NCBI GenBank assembly: GCA_029204225.1
Contig: CM055100.1
Coordinates: forward strand, 61,272,600 to 61,336,599
DNA: 64,000 nucleotides
Direction: 5' to 3'
Source of the DNA: Diphasiastrum complanatum
Taxonomy: Eukaryota > Streptophyta > Lycopodiopsida > Lycopodiales > Lycopodiaceae
Below, piece after piece: positions 37,101 to 50,863 of this stretch; the first letter of the stretch is position 1, and each line of letters begins with the position of its first letter. The translations under genes and the position numbers were made by a program. The notes beneath the pieces were generated by a model, which worked only from the letters and a program-made list of their open reading frames with translations, did not search any database and was not told the origin of the DNA.

Positions 37101-40100
37101 GGAGTTTGCATCTTCACTCAGGTGGTGGTGATGACCTCAAACGAGTATGGATGGGTTTGCATGTGTTTGTGATATGATTATGGAACGGCAACGGGGAATT
37201 GGAATGAGAATGTCATTCCATTTTCTAGAAAATGGAATTCCATGTCATCATAGTGCATATGAACACACTTGAGAACTTTATAGAAATTTGTATTTTTAAA
37301 TTACTCGTTATTCAAATAGAAATTAAATCGACGATGATTTTTGTGTTTATGCAAGGGGATTGCTATATAATCAAAATATAAGTCAAATCCTTCTGTACTT
37401 TTTGTTACCTCCCATATTTTCTGAGTTTTTGGGTTTATGCAGAAACTGGCAATAGGGAACCTGTACTTGGACGTCACGTCCCCTTGTCTTGGGCTCATCC
37501 AAACGGCTGCATTCCTATGTGTGTTGATCACTATAAGTTGATCTAAGACTTTGTGGGTACACTCCATCAAGTTTAACGATCTTTATTGAGACATTGGGGT
37601 GTCGCTGTAGATAATGCATCAAGATATACTCTAATTATAATTTTGGACATGGGGATTTTGTCTTGAGCTCTGCATCTTGTATGTGGCTGGTTGTCTTGCC
37701 AATTCCTGACGTGTAGGGGTGCAAGTTGTTCATCAAGGACGTCGCTTAAGTGTTTACTATGTAGTCTCTTCTTGAAACTTGATCAAGTTCAAGTGATGAG
37801 ATGTAGTATACCTTGAGGTTGTTCCTTTTGTATACCGGAAGTAATGATTCCATAAAAGTTTCATTGCCCTTTAGGGCTAATCTCTTAATACATATAGCAT
37901 GGACGCTGTCCAGAACATATTTTATTATTTGCCCAAAAATCTTAGAAAATCACTGAGATCCATTATGAACACTGAAAACCATTAAAACATTACAACACCC
38001 CCCCTCACCCCCCCCAAAAAAAAAAAAAAAAAAAAACACCCACCCAACCCCCACACCCCCCAAAAAAAAAACCATTTTTTTTTGGGGTTTCAGAAAAATC
38101 CTAATGGGAAGAGCAGGACTATAATTTCGGAACAATAAAGTGCTTCCTCTGGCCTGCCCCTCTTTATGCAAGTTCATGCAACGATATAAGCTGGCCCTCA
38201 TGTGGCTGCTAGGTGCATTTACTGCCCCCCCTAGCATCTATTCCTTGCCCCTCCAAATGCAACAAGGTTTACTACATACCCTTGTCCACCTGCTTATGCT
38301 GCTGCTCTCGTCCAGCTGCTGCAACCATTTTTGATTTCCCGCACCCTCTCACCTACCTCTTTGTCGCCTCTTGTTTTTTTTTGGTTTGTGCCATTCTCTT
38401 AAACTTACGTAAATGTAAATTAGTTCATTGCAGCAAAAATTAAGTCCAAGTAACAGTTACTTGGTGCAGGATGCATTTTGGTGTTTGCATCTGATGCTGA
38501 TTGATCTGGTTGTATTTGTTGAAGGCGAAAAAAGACCAAAAAGAAGGCGCTGAGACCAGCGCCAGGGGTGTCCTCATTAGCATTACAAGAAGCACAGGAG
38601 ATTTTTGGTGATGTTTCACTGCTTTTAGAGGAGCGCCGTGCCCGTGGCTTAGATATGGAAAAGTATGATGATGAAGAGGTAGATGAAGACGAAGATGATC
38701 ATGGCTTTCAACGAACAAGATTGGCTTCAAAGAAACGGCTCGAGATGGAGTTTGAACCGAGTTTGTTAGAGGAAAAATATATGACTGATCGTGATGACCA
38801 TATTCGAGCAGTGGACATTCCTGAGAGATTACAGGTGGGTGTGCAGTCTATACTTATCTGGTGAATCATCTTGTGGCCTTGTTGTAGCAGAGGAATTGCT
38901 GACGACTTTTTATTTCTTCACTGCTTAGGAGTTTTAAGTCAGCTCTCTGTTGTGGCGTATTTTAGCAAAACTCTATATCTGAAATTTGAGTCATGAGGAC
39001 TACGTTGACAATCGGTTCTTTATGCAACATCATTTCAACATATAAAGGGCAGGATAATCACATGAGACAGGATTAATGTCCTCTAGGTGCTCTTGGTTTG
39101 GTTTTTAAGTAGGAGGTTCTCATATTGAAAGTATGATGTATCAGCTGCTGTATGAGACGATGGGAGAAGTATCAGAACTTGAGGATGCATCTAAAGAGGC
39201 AGAATGGATTTATGAGCGGGCCTTTGGGGAAAGCTCAATGTTGAGCCATGTTGATTTCTCCCACATAAAAGAGGTTCCTGCAGCAGAGATTGTGAAGCAG
39301 ATCTCAAATGTGCTGCATCTTCTGCATGTCCAAAAATTGGAGGTATGCTGTTCTGTTGTTTAGTGATACAGCTATTACCTGAAATCTCGAATTTGTATAC
39401 ATTACTAATTTACTTAATGTAAAAAGTATGTGCTTTATATATATATATTTGACATACAATGTCTTTGTAATCTGTGCCATGCTTTTGTTTTCAGGTGCCT
39501 TTTATTGGAATGTATCGGAAGGAAATGTGTACGGATCTTGTATGGGAACCTAGTTCAAGCAAACCTGGCACTGACACCGGTGGGTCTAGCCAAAGACCTG
39601 ATAATGTGGAAAAGGAACCAAAACCTGAGCTTAAGCACTACAAGGTGTACAGCAGTGCGTTTCTTGTAGTTCTGTCTTATTTGAAATGATTATTTCCTCA
39701 TCAATTGTTCACCTTTGCATGCTCGACTTTTGATTGATGCTTGTCTCATATCTTTGTATGGTGCAGGGTTTGTGGGCGGTGCAATCATGGGACAAGAAGT
39801 GGCTCATTTTACAGCGAAGGAAGAGAATTCTTCAAACTACGTATACAAAGCGTGCTGAATCAGAGATCCAGAAAGATTTTGAGAAAGAAGAGCTTTTGGA
39901 TAAGTTACTACAGAGTCTTCTTGACGCCAATTCTGAGCAGGCTGTAGATGATGTGGATGCAAAGTTCAATCTTTATTTTCCTCCTGATGACGTTGAAGTT
40001 GAACAGGGTCAATTTAAGCGGCCAAAACGACGCTCTTTGTACAGCATCTGCCGCCGAGCCGGTCTAGGAAGTGTGAATAAGCTCTTTGGTTTGAGCCCAG

Positions 40101-43100
40101 AGCAATTTGGAGAAAATCTGCAGGCAACATATAAGGTGGTGGACAACAAAGCAAACTTCTCAAGTCATCACTTTCTTTGGCTAGCACTCACTAATACGAA
40201 GAAAAACTTGTCTGTTATGTTGTTCCCTTTTGGATGATTATTTTAAGCATGATGTTGTTGATGGTCCCCTGAACGCTGCATCTCCTTTGACTTCTGCAGA
40301 GGCATGAAGTTGTCGATGCCTCGGAGTCTCCCGAAGTTGTTGCTGGGCAATATAAAATTTCTGAGTTCCCTGATCCTCAATCTGTTCTTCGTGGTGCCAG
40401 ACATATGGTAAGGCCAGTTGGCCTTTATGAATGGATGTTAGCAATTTTGTAGGATCACAGGATTTTGTGTTATGTTTGAGAAGTGTGAGAGGCCTAGTGT
40501 TCTGTGCTGGCTGGTGCTTTCATCCTTGGTGGCGCTTGTCATTTATTTGGAGTCCAGAACTTTTGCAGACCAGCTATTAGAAAGAGTTACATGAAAAATA
40601 TATAGTTCATTGCTTCACATGATTGTCCACTTTGCTCAGCTATTAGTGTAGAATGAGCTTTTATTGAAGACAATATTGAATTTCCATACGCTTCATCAAC
40701 TCTTTGTCATTTTGCAGGCTTCAGTAGAAATCAGCAGTGAACCCTCTGTGAGAGAACATGTCAGGCTTGCCTACCTAGAAAAAGCTGTTGTGACTACAAA
40801 ACCCACTGTAGAAGGAAATAGTGCCATTGATTCTTTTCATCAATATGCTGGTGTGAAATGGCTGCGTGAGAAGCCAGTTTCTGCTTTCAAGGATGTACAG
40901 TGGTTATTAATACAAAAAGCTGAGGAAGAGAAACTTTTAGAAGTTAGCATTGGTATTCCAAAAATCTTTATTGAAGAGGAGTTGCTGGAAAGAGAATTTG
41001 AACCATTATACCTAAGTGATGGAGTTAGTACTGCTGCCCAGTTATGGAATGAACAAAGGAAAATTATACTCAAAGATGCTTTGATGCATCACCTTTTCCC
41101 TTTGTTCGAAAAGGAAACTAGAGCTTTGTTGTCTCTTAGAGCTAAGCAATGGGTCATGCTTAAATGTGGAGAGGAGCTTTGGAAATTGGTTTCAGTTGCT
41201 CCTCCTGTTGCTGTTCCCGATTCAGACGATCATAGTGTTGATGATGGAGCTCCACCAGTAATGGCATGCTGTTGGGGTCCTGGCAAGCCAGCTACAACAT
41301 TTGTTATGCTAGATCCTGCAGGCGAACTGGTTGATACACTTCATACTGGCTATTTAACCATTCGTCCTAATAGTTTTGAGCAGGAACAGTGGAAAAGGAA
41401 CGACCAGCAACGGCTGCTTCGATTCTTAAGGGATCACCAACCTCATGTTGTGGTTGTGGGGGCAGTCAATCTGGCCTGTCGACAATTGTACAATGAAGTC
41501 AAAGAGGTATATTTAACTTGAACTCAACCTTTTGCTTATCAGTTAGTGTTTATTGAAGCATTATTGTAGGGATTTAAAGATATTGTACTGTTATTTTGAA
41601 TTGCCAATACTTTGCAATTTCAGGTTCTACTAAAGATTGGAGAGAAATACCCTCGGGATTTACCCGAGGGTTTAGAAAATTGCAGTGAACTGGTATGGTG
41701 CGATGAAACTATACCCTCACTTTATGAAAACTCCAGCATTTCCGTGGAACAGCTTCAACAGCAGCCAGGTTTCTAAAAGATAACCCATTTCGGAATGTAG
41801 ACAGGGCTTTAGAAAAGTTGGGAGTATTTGAGGCATAGAATTCATTTTATGTTTGGGGACGATGAGCTCTCACTTTGATGGCTAGTTATTACTAGTTTCT
41901 GAATGCTCTACCTCTAAGCTCTTTATGTAAGTATTGTTTAAACATAGATACAAATTTGTGCATCTGTTGCAGGTATTGTACGCCGTGCTATAGCTCTTGG
42001 ACGCTACGTACAAAATCCATTGGCCATGGTATCTTGCTTATGTGGGCCAGAGAGAGAAATTCTCTCTCTGAAGCTGCATCACCTGCAGCTATTTGTAAAT
42101 CGGGATGATCTTTATGAATCACTAGAGCAGGTTATGATCACAATTACAAATCAGGTGTGTGTGGATGTAAACTTAGCTGCATCCCACGAATGGTTATTTG
42201 CACCATTGCAGTTCATATCAGGCCTGGGTCCCAGAAAAGCAGTAGTTATGAAGCGTTCTCTTCAGGGAGCAGGCCGCGTTAATTCAAGAAAAGAGATGTT
42301 GACAGCTTTAGAGCTTATGAAGAGAAATGTGTTTTTTAATTCTGCTGGCTTCTTACGTGTTCGTGGTAGTGGTCAAGCATCAACTGGCAATCTGGTGATG
42401 GATCCACTTGATGATACCAGAATCCACCCCGAGTCCTATGAACTTGCTAAGAAGATGGCAGAGGATGCCTATTGTGAGGAAATGGGTCAAAATGCTGATG
42501 AGATCGATGAGGAGACTTTGGAGATGGCAGTTGAACATGTCAGAGGACGACCTGACATCTTGAGTTACATCATCATAGAGGCATATGCCAATGTTGTAGA
42601 AGAACGTGGTGGTGGGATAAAGCTGCAGACTCTGAAGGACATAAAAGCAGAGTTAGTACATGGATTCCAAGATTGGCGTTGTAAGTATAAAATACCAAAT
42701 CCAGAAGAAGAGGTGTTTTACTGGCTTTCTGGAGAAACAGATGAGTCACTAGCAGAAGGGAAAGTTGTGCAAGCAAAAGTTGTCAAAGTGCATGACAAGC
42801 ATGTGTTGTGTATGCTAGATTCTGGTTTGATGGGGTCAATTCGAATTGATGATCTGTCAGATGATAAGGATTTTGACCATGTAAATAAGATATCTGTGGG
42901 TACCATCCTCACATGTAGGATCAAAGCTGTGAAGAAGAAAAGTTACATGGTGTATTTGACTTGTAAGGGCAAGGCATTGAGAAATGACTTCTGGAATGAT
43001 GGCCATGCAAAAGATGCATTCTATCATGAGGATACTGCCTTCTTGCACAGTGAAGAGGATAAAGCTCAAAAGAAGTCAGAAGATGCAAAACGAAAGTCTT

Positions 43101-46100
43101 TCAAGCCACGGATGATAGTGCATCCAAACTTTCAAAACATATCACTTGCGGAGGCAGAGGAGGTGAAACGTTTTTGCTATTGCACATCTACAAATTTTTT
43201 GAATTTTTTGTTGTCTTTAGTTGTGAATTGCAGTCATCTTTTGGCCACAAGTAGATGCTGAAGATTTGTTTCAGTTAAAACAGGTATGTTACTACTTCAT
43301 AAAAATAATGCTCAGTTGTACTTTTGTCCTTTGCAATGCTGATTTTAGGCTACTTTTGAGGATGACCCAGACTTAGCAAGAACAATGCATGAATTGCAGA
43401 CTCAGAGAGTCATTTTTTGCTGTTTGTTTTTACAAGTTCTTTTCCATCTTGTTATTTCAGGTTCTTGCTGACAAGGATGTTGGTGAAGTTCTTATCCGTC
43501 CCAGTAGCAAAGGCCCTTCACATTTAGCCATGATGTTGAAGTTTTATGATGGCCTTTATGCTCATGTAAACATCACTGAAAGTGGAAAAGATGGAAAAGA
43601 TGCTACCAATTTTTTACGCCTTGGGAAGACACTCACTATACAGGATGAATCTTTCGAGGATCTTGATGAGGTATGTGTTCTAGAGATCCATTGTTACCTT
43701 GCTATCCCTTAGCCAGTTATTGGGTTGCCGAGTACACGGCACAAATAGTTGCAGACACAGGCTGGAAAATGATCTTGCTGATCCATTCATTTTTATCCAG
43801 GTAATGGCAAGATACGTAGAGCCGCTTGTTGGTCGATGGCGAGATATGCTTCGATACCGAAAGTTCAAGCCTGGGCGGAAAGAGGACATCGATGAACTAC
43901 TCCGTTCTGACAGAACCAATAATCCTTCACGATTTCCTTATTACTTCTCAGTGTGCCATGAGCATCCAGGTGCTTTTATGTTGTCCTACATCAGAAGTGT
44001 TAATCCACACCATGAGTATGTAACTGTGACTCCAACAGGTTATAAGTTCCGAAAGCAGACTTTTGATAACATTGACAAGCTCGTTGCTTACTTTCAAAAA
44101 CACTTCAATGAGCCGGTTCCAGATGCTCCCCCACGGCGAGCATTGGCAGCAATGGTGCTCACAAGGAGCCCAGCACCAACCGGAGGTCATGCAAGTGGAG
44201 CGTGGGACAGTTCGGGCAGAAAAACGGACGCTTCTACTTGGGACACAAAAAGTGGCGGAGATGGCTGGGGTATGGAAATAAAGAGTGGTGGAGGTACCTG
44301 GGCTATGGACACAAAGAGCGGTGGAGGTAGCTGGGGTATGGATACAAAGACTGGTGGCGGTAGCTGGGGTATTGACAGAGAAGGAGTTTCAATGGGAAGC
44401 CGGGACAAGGAAAGAGGAAATGGCTGGGAACGAGGTGAGGCTAAAAATTGTCCTCATTTTTTTTTCTGTAATTTAAAGAACAGTTTAACCTAGCTCATGT
44501 CATTGGACACTTTTTAACATCGGAAACACAAAGTACCAAAAGCACCTGATCAAATAAGGTCAGAAAAGCAATCAAACTGATTTGCGAGTGCTTTTTACCC
44601 AGATGCTATTAACTTGTCCTAGCCTGTGATGTGACTACATAGATATTACAATGATTTATGTTTTAAAGAATTACAATGTGTCTTTTCATGGCTAGCTGTT
44701 ATCAAAGACAGTAATTTTTGTAAATGATAACTTGGGAGGGCCAAATGCTAAAATTAGCGAACAATATACTGTCAATGCCTTATGATGCAAAATATGCTAT
44801 ATATAAGGGATTCGTCTTTTGAAATATATCTGTGAACCTGGATATATTTCAATCTCACAAAGAGATTCATAGAAGGGACCTGTCTTTTACCAGGGAGTTT
44901 CTTATAAGCATTTCTGTTCATTTGAGAAGGTGCTAGACTCCTGTGTATAGCATGGCATTGCATGCTATCAAGCATTAATAAGGGAAAGGAAGTGTGTTAG
45001 GCTTATCAAAAGCCGATTGATAGTTGGGACTCCAAAGAAATGCAATACCTTCACAAAGAAGTGCTTTAAGAGGAGTGGCCAAAATGGCCAAATGAGTAGA
45101 TTTCTGAAGATTTGTTGTGGGGTGTAATAAAATATGGATATCGTGAGTGTCATAGGGTGCACGCTGATACTAGACTTTGGAAGGATAGAGTCTGATTGTA
45201 CCTATAGACACCAGAAAACTGAGAACTCAATTTGGTAAATTACAAAGTATCAGTAAATCTTACCTAGACTGTTTTCAAAAGAGAACAAGGTCAAACCCAT
45301 TCCTTGCCTGAATGATAAGGATGATGTTCAAGCTCATGGACCAGCAAGAAGCAATCATCGGATCAATGCCTTCTCATCAGGATATCAATAGCAAGTAAAG
45401 AGTAATCCAGTGATAGCTCGTGGAAGGTCAGCAATGAAGCAGGCACTTATATTGTTTCTGTAGGCTGGCTCTACATGGCATTGTGTCAGGCCAAGAGAAT
45501 ATCTGGGCACAAAAATCTTGTTGTTAATAGCTCCAACAAATCTTGATTCATTGGCATTTGAGTCGAGATTCAAATTAATTCTGGATTTGAATGTCAATTA
45601 CAAATTGTCACCTTTTTAAAATCTCAAATCTTCCCTCCCTTCTTTTGTAGCTTTTGTTTCAACGATTTTATGGATTCATTTTGCAGGAGCTCGATTTGAA
45701 CTTTGAATTAGTTTTTGGAAAAACCTTAAATTGACTCAACCAATAACTCTAGTTTAAAGGTACCTACTCGTCTTTTATTGATGCATGCTCAATAGAAGGC
45801 GCATCATTCTTCTTTCTTGTAAGGAAATTCAAGATGAGTCTAGCAAACTCTTTCTTGTCAATGTAACTGGAAAATGACCTATTGGTGGTTTATAAACTCA
45901 AGACATATTTTGAGATGCATTGAAAGGCCGATTTACAAAGGATTCAGCTTCTGTTTCCACTTGGTTCATAATCGACCTTTTCATAATTGGATGAATTGGC
46001 ATGAATCATGGTTCCGAACCAGGTCCCTTTCAAAAGAATCAGAAAGATTGGCAAATTTATTTACTAAATATGATACTAGAAAATATCTAATGTAATCTGT

Positions 46101-49100
46101 ATAATTTTACGACGTTTCTAAAAGCTTATAGATATTAGATTGCTAATGAATACATAGATTTGAAAGTTCGCTGTTGCTTGTAGAAAGCTGAAGCCTGGAG
46201 GCTAATAGCAAGTTAATGTTCACAGAAATCAGAATTTAGAATAAGAAGTGCATATGCCAATATTGAATGGATACAAATCACAATTCAAACTTGTTAGTAG
46301 CGACTTCACAGGTAGTAAACTAGACTCCTGGTATAGCTTCCACTTACCATTGAACATTGTAATTTATGATCTATCCATGTGGCCACTAGCATGATGCATC
46401 CTTGTTCATCAAAGAATGAACAATGAGGTTTCAAGTGACCAAACGTCCAAGTAACTTGTAAGTGGTAAGTGCATTGAATAAACATTTGATTAGAAATTTA
46501 GTTGTTATCACTTACATTGAAAAGCAAAATCAAATAGCAACATAGGAACAAACATCACTGAACTTTATAGGGAATAGCTGGTATAAAAAGTGTACACGTC
46601 ACATATGATATGAAAATGAGCTGAAACTTGAATCATGATGTCTTGACACATGAGTGATTTATTCAACTGTCATAATAATGTGGATGAAAAATTTACCTAG
46701 ATTCTAGATTATAAACTATATCTAGGTCCCCCTAGTCTCCTAGAGGGGGTGGCCTCATCGCCTCCTCTTTATCATCACCATCATCATCATCATCATCTTG
46801 ATCAAACAATTAGCATATCCATGACTTGTCACTCGTCAGTCATGTCACATGTGAACAGTGACGGGTTCATGGTGGAGCTCTCTCTGTCTATGAGTCGTAG
46901 AACAATGTGGAGTGGCTGCAACTGAACAACAATCGACCTTGCCTTGTCCCAAAAGGCTGATGACAAGATGATTATCTGAAATCTCTAGATTTGAGACTCG
47001 GTTGATCCACTCCACCTACCCACAGGTTAGAAACAACCATCTGCCTGAGGGTGTGCTTGAGGGTGTAGTGTACCTTTAGGAGCTGCTCCAAGACTATATA
47101 TATGAATGACAATAATTGCATGTCCATCTTTTTGTGCCCGAGCTACCATATGCCAAGGAAACTGTGACATGATCCCATACAGGATTTCTAGATCTGCCCA
47201 TCATGATCTTTAGAGTCTAGTCTCTAACTTCTAAAACGTAACTCTAGTCTCGACTCTCTCCTAACTCCCAACTCCTAACCCTCCTAACCTATCACCTCTA
47301 TTACCTAACACAAAATTGAAACCTTTATTGTCTAATACCTCCCCTCCTATTCTCGTCCAACTCCCAACTCTAGTGACACTGACTAGCATGCTGTATGATG
47401 TATCTCCTAACTTCTAGCACTCCTAAATGCGAACACTAAAGTTAAACCCCATTTTACAGAGCCCTTGTTTCATCTCCTTCATTATCTGTAACCTGATACT
47501 ACTGAATATCAGTCTTGCCAACTACTACATCTTTCCATCATTCCTCTCTAGCTCCACGATCCCCTTTCCTTTGCAAGTGATCGCTGATATCTGTGGGTGG
47601 AGTTTATGCTGCAAGTGCAAAACTTTGATCATTTCATACGAGATTGCACACCAGCTCCTGCTTGCTTTGCTCATAATGGAGGCTGATGATTTTGGGCTTT
47701 TTGTACTAATCATGTATAAGTCATGAAATGCACATAGATTTTGTTGATGGCACCAACGACCATACTTTGTTCGGCAGACAAGTTTCTTTCCTACTCTCTC
47801 CCATGACCTCTTAGGGCATCATTTACCACAATGCCCATGCCCTTTCACGGCATATCTTCTTTGACATTTATTTTTGCGGCAGCATCCTCAACGTATTCAT
47901 GTTAATGGTACTTTGACATATTTTCAACACGATATCGGCTACCAATTTTGCAGATTGGAAAAGATTGAGGAACGTTTGTGTCAGTAGGGAGAGTTGAGGA
48001 TACATGGATAGTCTATTCACTTGAGGCCTTACTAATAAAATTCGGACCCCTAAATCCATAACAATCGTCTTGGTGCACTTGGAGACTGAACGGTATTTCC
48101 AGTGTAGAGCCTAGTAAGTGGGTATGCATATTTCTGTGTGTTTTTCAACATCGTGCTAATTGTTACCCCTACAGCATAGTTAGTCATGGTTAACATGATA
48201 GTTTGGTAATTGTCTTTCCTCATAGGGTCTAACAGCTTCATGAACTGAGCTGATGCTTACGAGGGGGAATGACATTGAACAAGTTTAGCAGAACTGAAGA
48301 GGGGTGCAAGCAAGTGTACATGATTTCTGACCTACAGCATAGTTAGTCATGGTTAACATGATAGTTTGGTAATTGTCTTTCCTCATAGGGTCTAACAGCT
48401 TCATGAACTGAGCTGATGCTTACGAGGGGGAATGACATTGAACAAGTTTAGCAGAACTGAAGAGGGGTGCAAGCAAGTGTACATGATTTCTGAAGAGTTT
48501 ATGGACTGGGATCATTGGATTGGTAAATTTGTATCAATTGTGAAGGACATGGGAAAAGGACGATGGATATGTTTTGGTTGGAATCATGAATGAGATGTGA
48601 AGACCAGTAGAGTAGATTGGAAACAAATGGGTGGTGGGGAAACGTGGTAGCAGTCAGATGCCATAAAGATCCAGATGAAGGGCTTTAGACTGCTGCCAAA
48701 AGTTGCTTCCTCTTGTGATAAAGGCCATCTTCAACACTTCAATGTCGTAATATATGCTATTTCTCATTTTGAAATGGGGTGGTAGTTTTGATGCATGAGG
48801 GTTTTAAGGCTCTATGCTCATTGCAGATGAAAATGGAAATTGGAAATTGAGAAAATCTATCATATGTTACTATTCTCATGTTTGTTAGTATTTTCAATCA
48901 TGTGGCAACATAGTGTTTTGTATGCGGGTATGGCATCAACTTGTATGTAGTAAGTCTTCTTTGATGAGTTGCTTAGTTCAGAGAGTTTCTGTTTGCATTG
49001 ACCATTCGTTTATAACATTGCAGGTCAGTCCAATTTTTCAGCAGATGGGAGTGGATGGAATCAGGACAGGAGGCCCCTTACATTCACTTCAGGATCTTTA

Positions 49101-49418
49101 ACTACTGGTGGTGGTTGGGAAGAGCTGCAGCAACCTGGAATCGGAGGGTGGCAGCCAATAAATGTTGGCGTTAATAAGTATAGTGGTGGATGGGAGGAAC
49201 ATCCTGGAAGACCTGTAAGCCTAAGTAACAGCTGGGAGGAACTGACTCGTAACTCCACGGCTGTCAGTAGCTGGGGTGATTTATCTACTAGATCATTACC
49301 TCCTGGAAGTAATGCCTGGAACCATTCTAATACTGTTGTTCCTGGAGTCAACAGTGGCTGGACTACTCTTCAAACAAGGCCTCCTGGGAACGGCAAATGG
49401 TTCCTACCACCACTATAG
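34168..49418 (+). CDS. SPT6L: SPT6-like transcription elongation factor (SPT6L), 17 exons
   Basis: Exons: 34168-34198, 34557-34658, 34981-35110, 35542-35629, 35719-35884, 36408-36537, 38525-38838, 39113-39342, 39495-39644, 39767-40135, 40300-40407, 40718-41506, 41624-41768, 41973-43162, 43461-43670, 43801-44434, 49024-49418. All join in phase, with GT/AG introns, to about 1726 aa. The acidic N-terminus (about 1-215) has DEMADFIVDE. EIFGDV and EFEPSLLEEKYMT follow, then QFKRPKRRSLYSIC. Further on come the YqgF fold (MACCWGPGKP, about 788), HhH (FISGLGPRKA, about 990), S1 (EGKVVQAKV, about 1180), tandem SH2 (GEVLIRPSSKG, about 1320; HEHPGAFMLSYIRS) and a GW/WG tail. SPT6 is a histone chaperone and elongation factor on RNA polymerase II. 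The plant GW/WG tail is of the AGO-hook type. The exon 7/8 junction is the least certain; the donor 38839 is chosen for phase. Confidence 0.95.
37985..38092. repeat. C-run/A-run low-complexity tract in SPT6L intron 6
   Basis: Alternating C-rich and A-rich blocks (CACCCCCCCTCACCCCCCCC, an A run of about 22, CACCCACCCAACCCCCACACC, another A run, then TTTTTTTTGGGGTTT) lie about 430 bases upstream of exon 7. Confidence 0.9.
43163..43460 (+). other. SPT6L intron 14 with two exon-like coding blocks
   Basis: Direct splicing 43162 to 43461 gives AEEVLADKDVGE, which fits the family. Inside the intron, one block (about 43231-43281) reads FWPQVDAEDLFQLKQ and ends at a CAG/GTATGT donor. A second begins after TTTTAG at 43350 and reads ATFEDDPDLARTMHELQTQ. 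Both look protein-coding but are absent from SPT6 proteins I know. They are treated as intronic here. Confidence 0.5.
44717..45705. repeat. Dispersed repeat B (shorter copy) in SPT6L intron 16
   Basis: This is a colinear, same-orientation copy of 30370-31990. It lacks about 350 bp of the middle and the 57-bp tandem duplication, but has a small insertion near 45121 (GGTGTAATAAAATATGGATA). It ends at TTTTGCAGGAGCTCGATTTG, after which the two copies diverge. Confidence 0.8.
45860..46095 (+). pseudogene. Possible copia pol C-terminal remnant
   Basis: A frame ending at TAA 46093-46095 reads ERLANLFTKYDTRKYLM. It is reminiscent of the copia RNase H tail (usually (A)D(I/L)FTKAL...F). The rest of the frame has no recognised motif. 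It lies in SPT6L intron 16 just after dispersed repeat B. The assignment is weak. Confidence 0.3.
46096..48160. other. SPT6L intron 16 interior
   Basis: No coding block is recognised. An (ATC)n run (about 46766-46799) and a short T/C-rich patch (47220-47420) are the only structured parts. Confidence 0.4.
48168..48493. repeat. Perfect tandem duplication, 163-bp unit x2
   Basis: The unit CCTACAGCATAGTTAGTCAT...CATGATTTCTGA occupies 48168-48330 and repeats at 48331-48493. I saw no mismatch when comparing the two by eye. It lies within SPT6L intron 16. Such identity means a very recent duplication, or an assembly artefact. Confidence 0.95.
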
Positions 49419-50800
49419 CTAGGCTTATCTCACTAGGCTGACATTTACCTTCAAAGGATTATAAAATCTCACACATTTCTTATTAATTTTTGGTGTGAGC
49501 TGCAACTTCTGAGGTGCAGATTACCCCCAGAAAAGGAGATTAAGAAGCACTTGCATACGTAAGTAGTGGGAGAATTCTAGCAATGAGTTAGTATCTGTCA
49601 AAGCATTCAAGTGTAGCAATCTGCTGTATTATTTCAGCCATACAGTAATCATATTATTTCGAGTCCTCTTGATTATTTTTTTCCTTTATGATTGCTAGCC
49701 CTGCCTGACACCCCGCCTTTTGTAATCTTGAAACACAATAGACCTGCTCATGTTTAACTCAATTCATTTTTGTCTCAGATTTTTGAAGCTTTGCACCTCA
49801 GCAAATTGCTTTGAGGTTTTTTATTTATGCCGATACATAATGATAAAAATGATTGGAAGTGGCCGTCATTCTACTCGTATATTTGCATGGATAAGCTTTA
49901 TCCACATTAGTTTCTTCTTCCAGTGTTTGGCATTTATGAAGTTTTCACCATGACATTCTTTTGAGCAGGCTTAAATTTCCGTGGTGTCTTGTTGTTTCTT
50001 GTGGTCAGAAAAGCACTAGTATGATGTAGCTATTCCCTGATTTCATCACAATAGTCTGATGCAGCTGATGATGTGTAAGTTGAATTTTGTTCCTTGGCTG
50101 ATGGCTTAATCATTTACTTGTTGGCTATTAAAACACCTTGTCCTCTTAGAGTTTCGCATAGTGGGACAGCCATGTTTCGTTTTATTAAGGAGTCCAAAAC
50201 TCCAAATAGAACACTGCTAGGATTTGTTTTGCGGATATGTAACCACGTGTGGAACTTTCATGTCTGAAAAATTTCCATGGTTGGCTCTCTGGCCTGTTTC
50301 ATGCATATACAAGTGTTGACCAGCCAAGCAATGCTTAAAACCAGACTCCCAGCAATTTTGAGTGGTTATCACTATTGGAAAAAGAGGAGCAAGTGCGATA
50401 ATTCAAGCTCAACAAAATTGCATAGCTGCCTTATGGCTTATACTAACAAGTTCAATATAAGATGATGCTGATCTTAGCAGTTTCAAAGGCATCCGGGCAA
50501 AAATGCATTTAAGATTAGCTATTGTCGATGTCAAATGCCATTGCTACTAACAATATATCTCTATATAGCTGGTTTTCGTCATTCTGCCACTATATATTAT
50601 TACACTCTTGTCAACCACGTAGTATCTCAGAAAGTCTCTTCGGGGTAAGAGCTGTAAAGTTCCAAGGCCGCAATCAATTTGTCTCTCTGACACACGTGCA
50701 TGTGCGAGCTCGCACGATTAGAATAAATATTTCCGAAGGACATTATTAAATTGTTAGTAAGTTGTATGCATCAAGGAAATGAGAATTGTTGCGAAATTTA

Positions 50801-50863
<63 letters not shown>

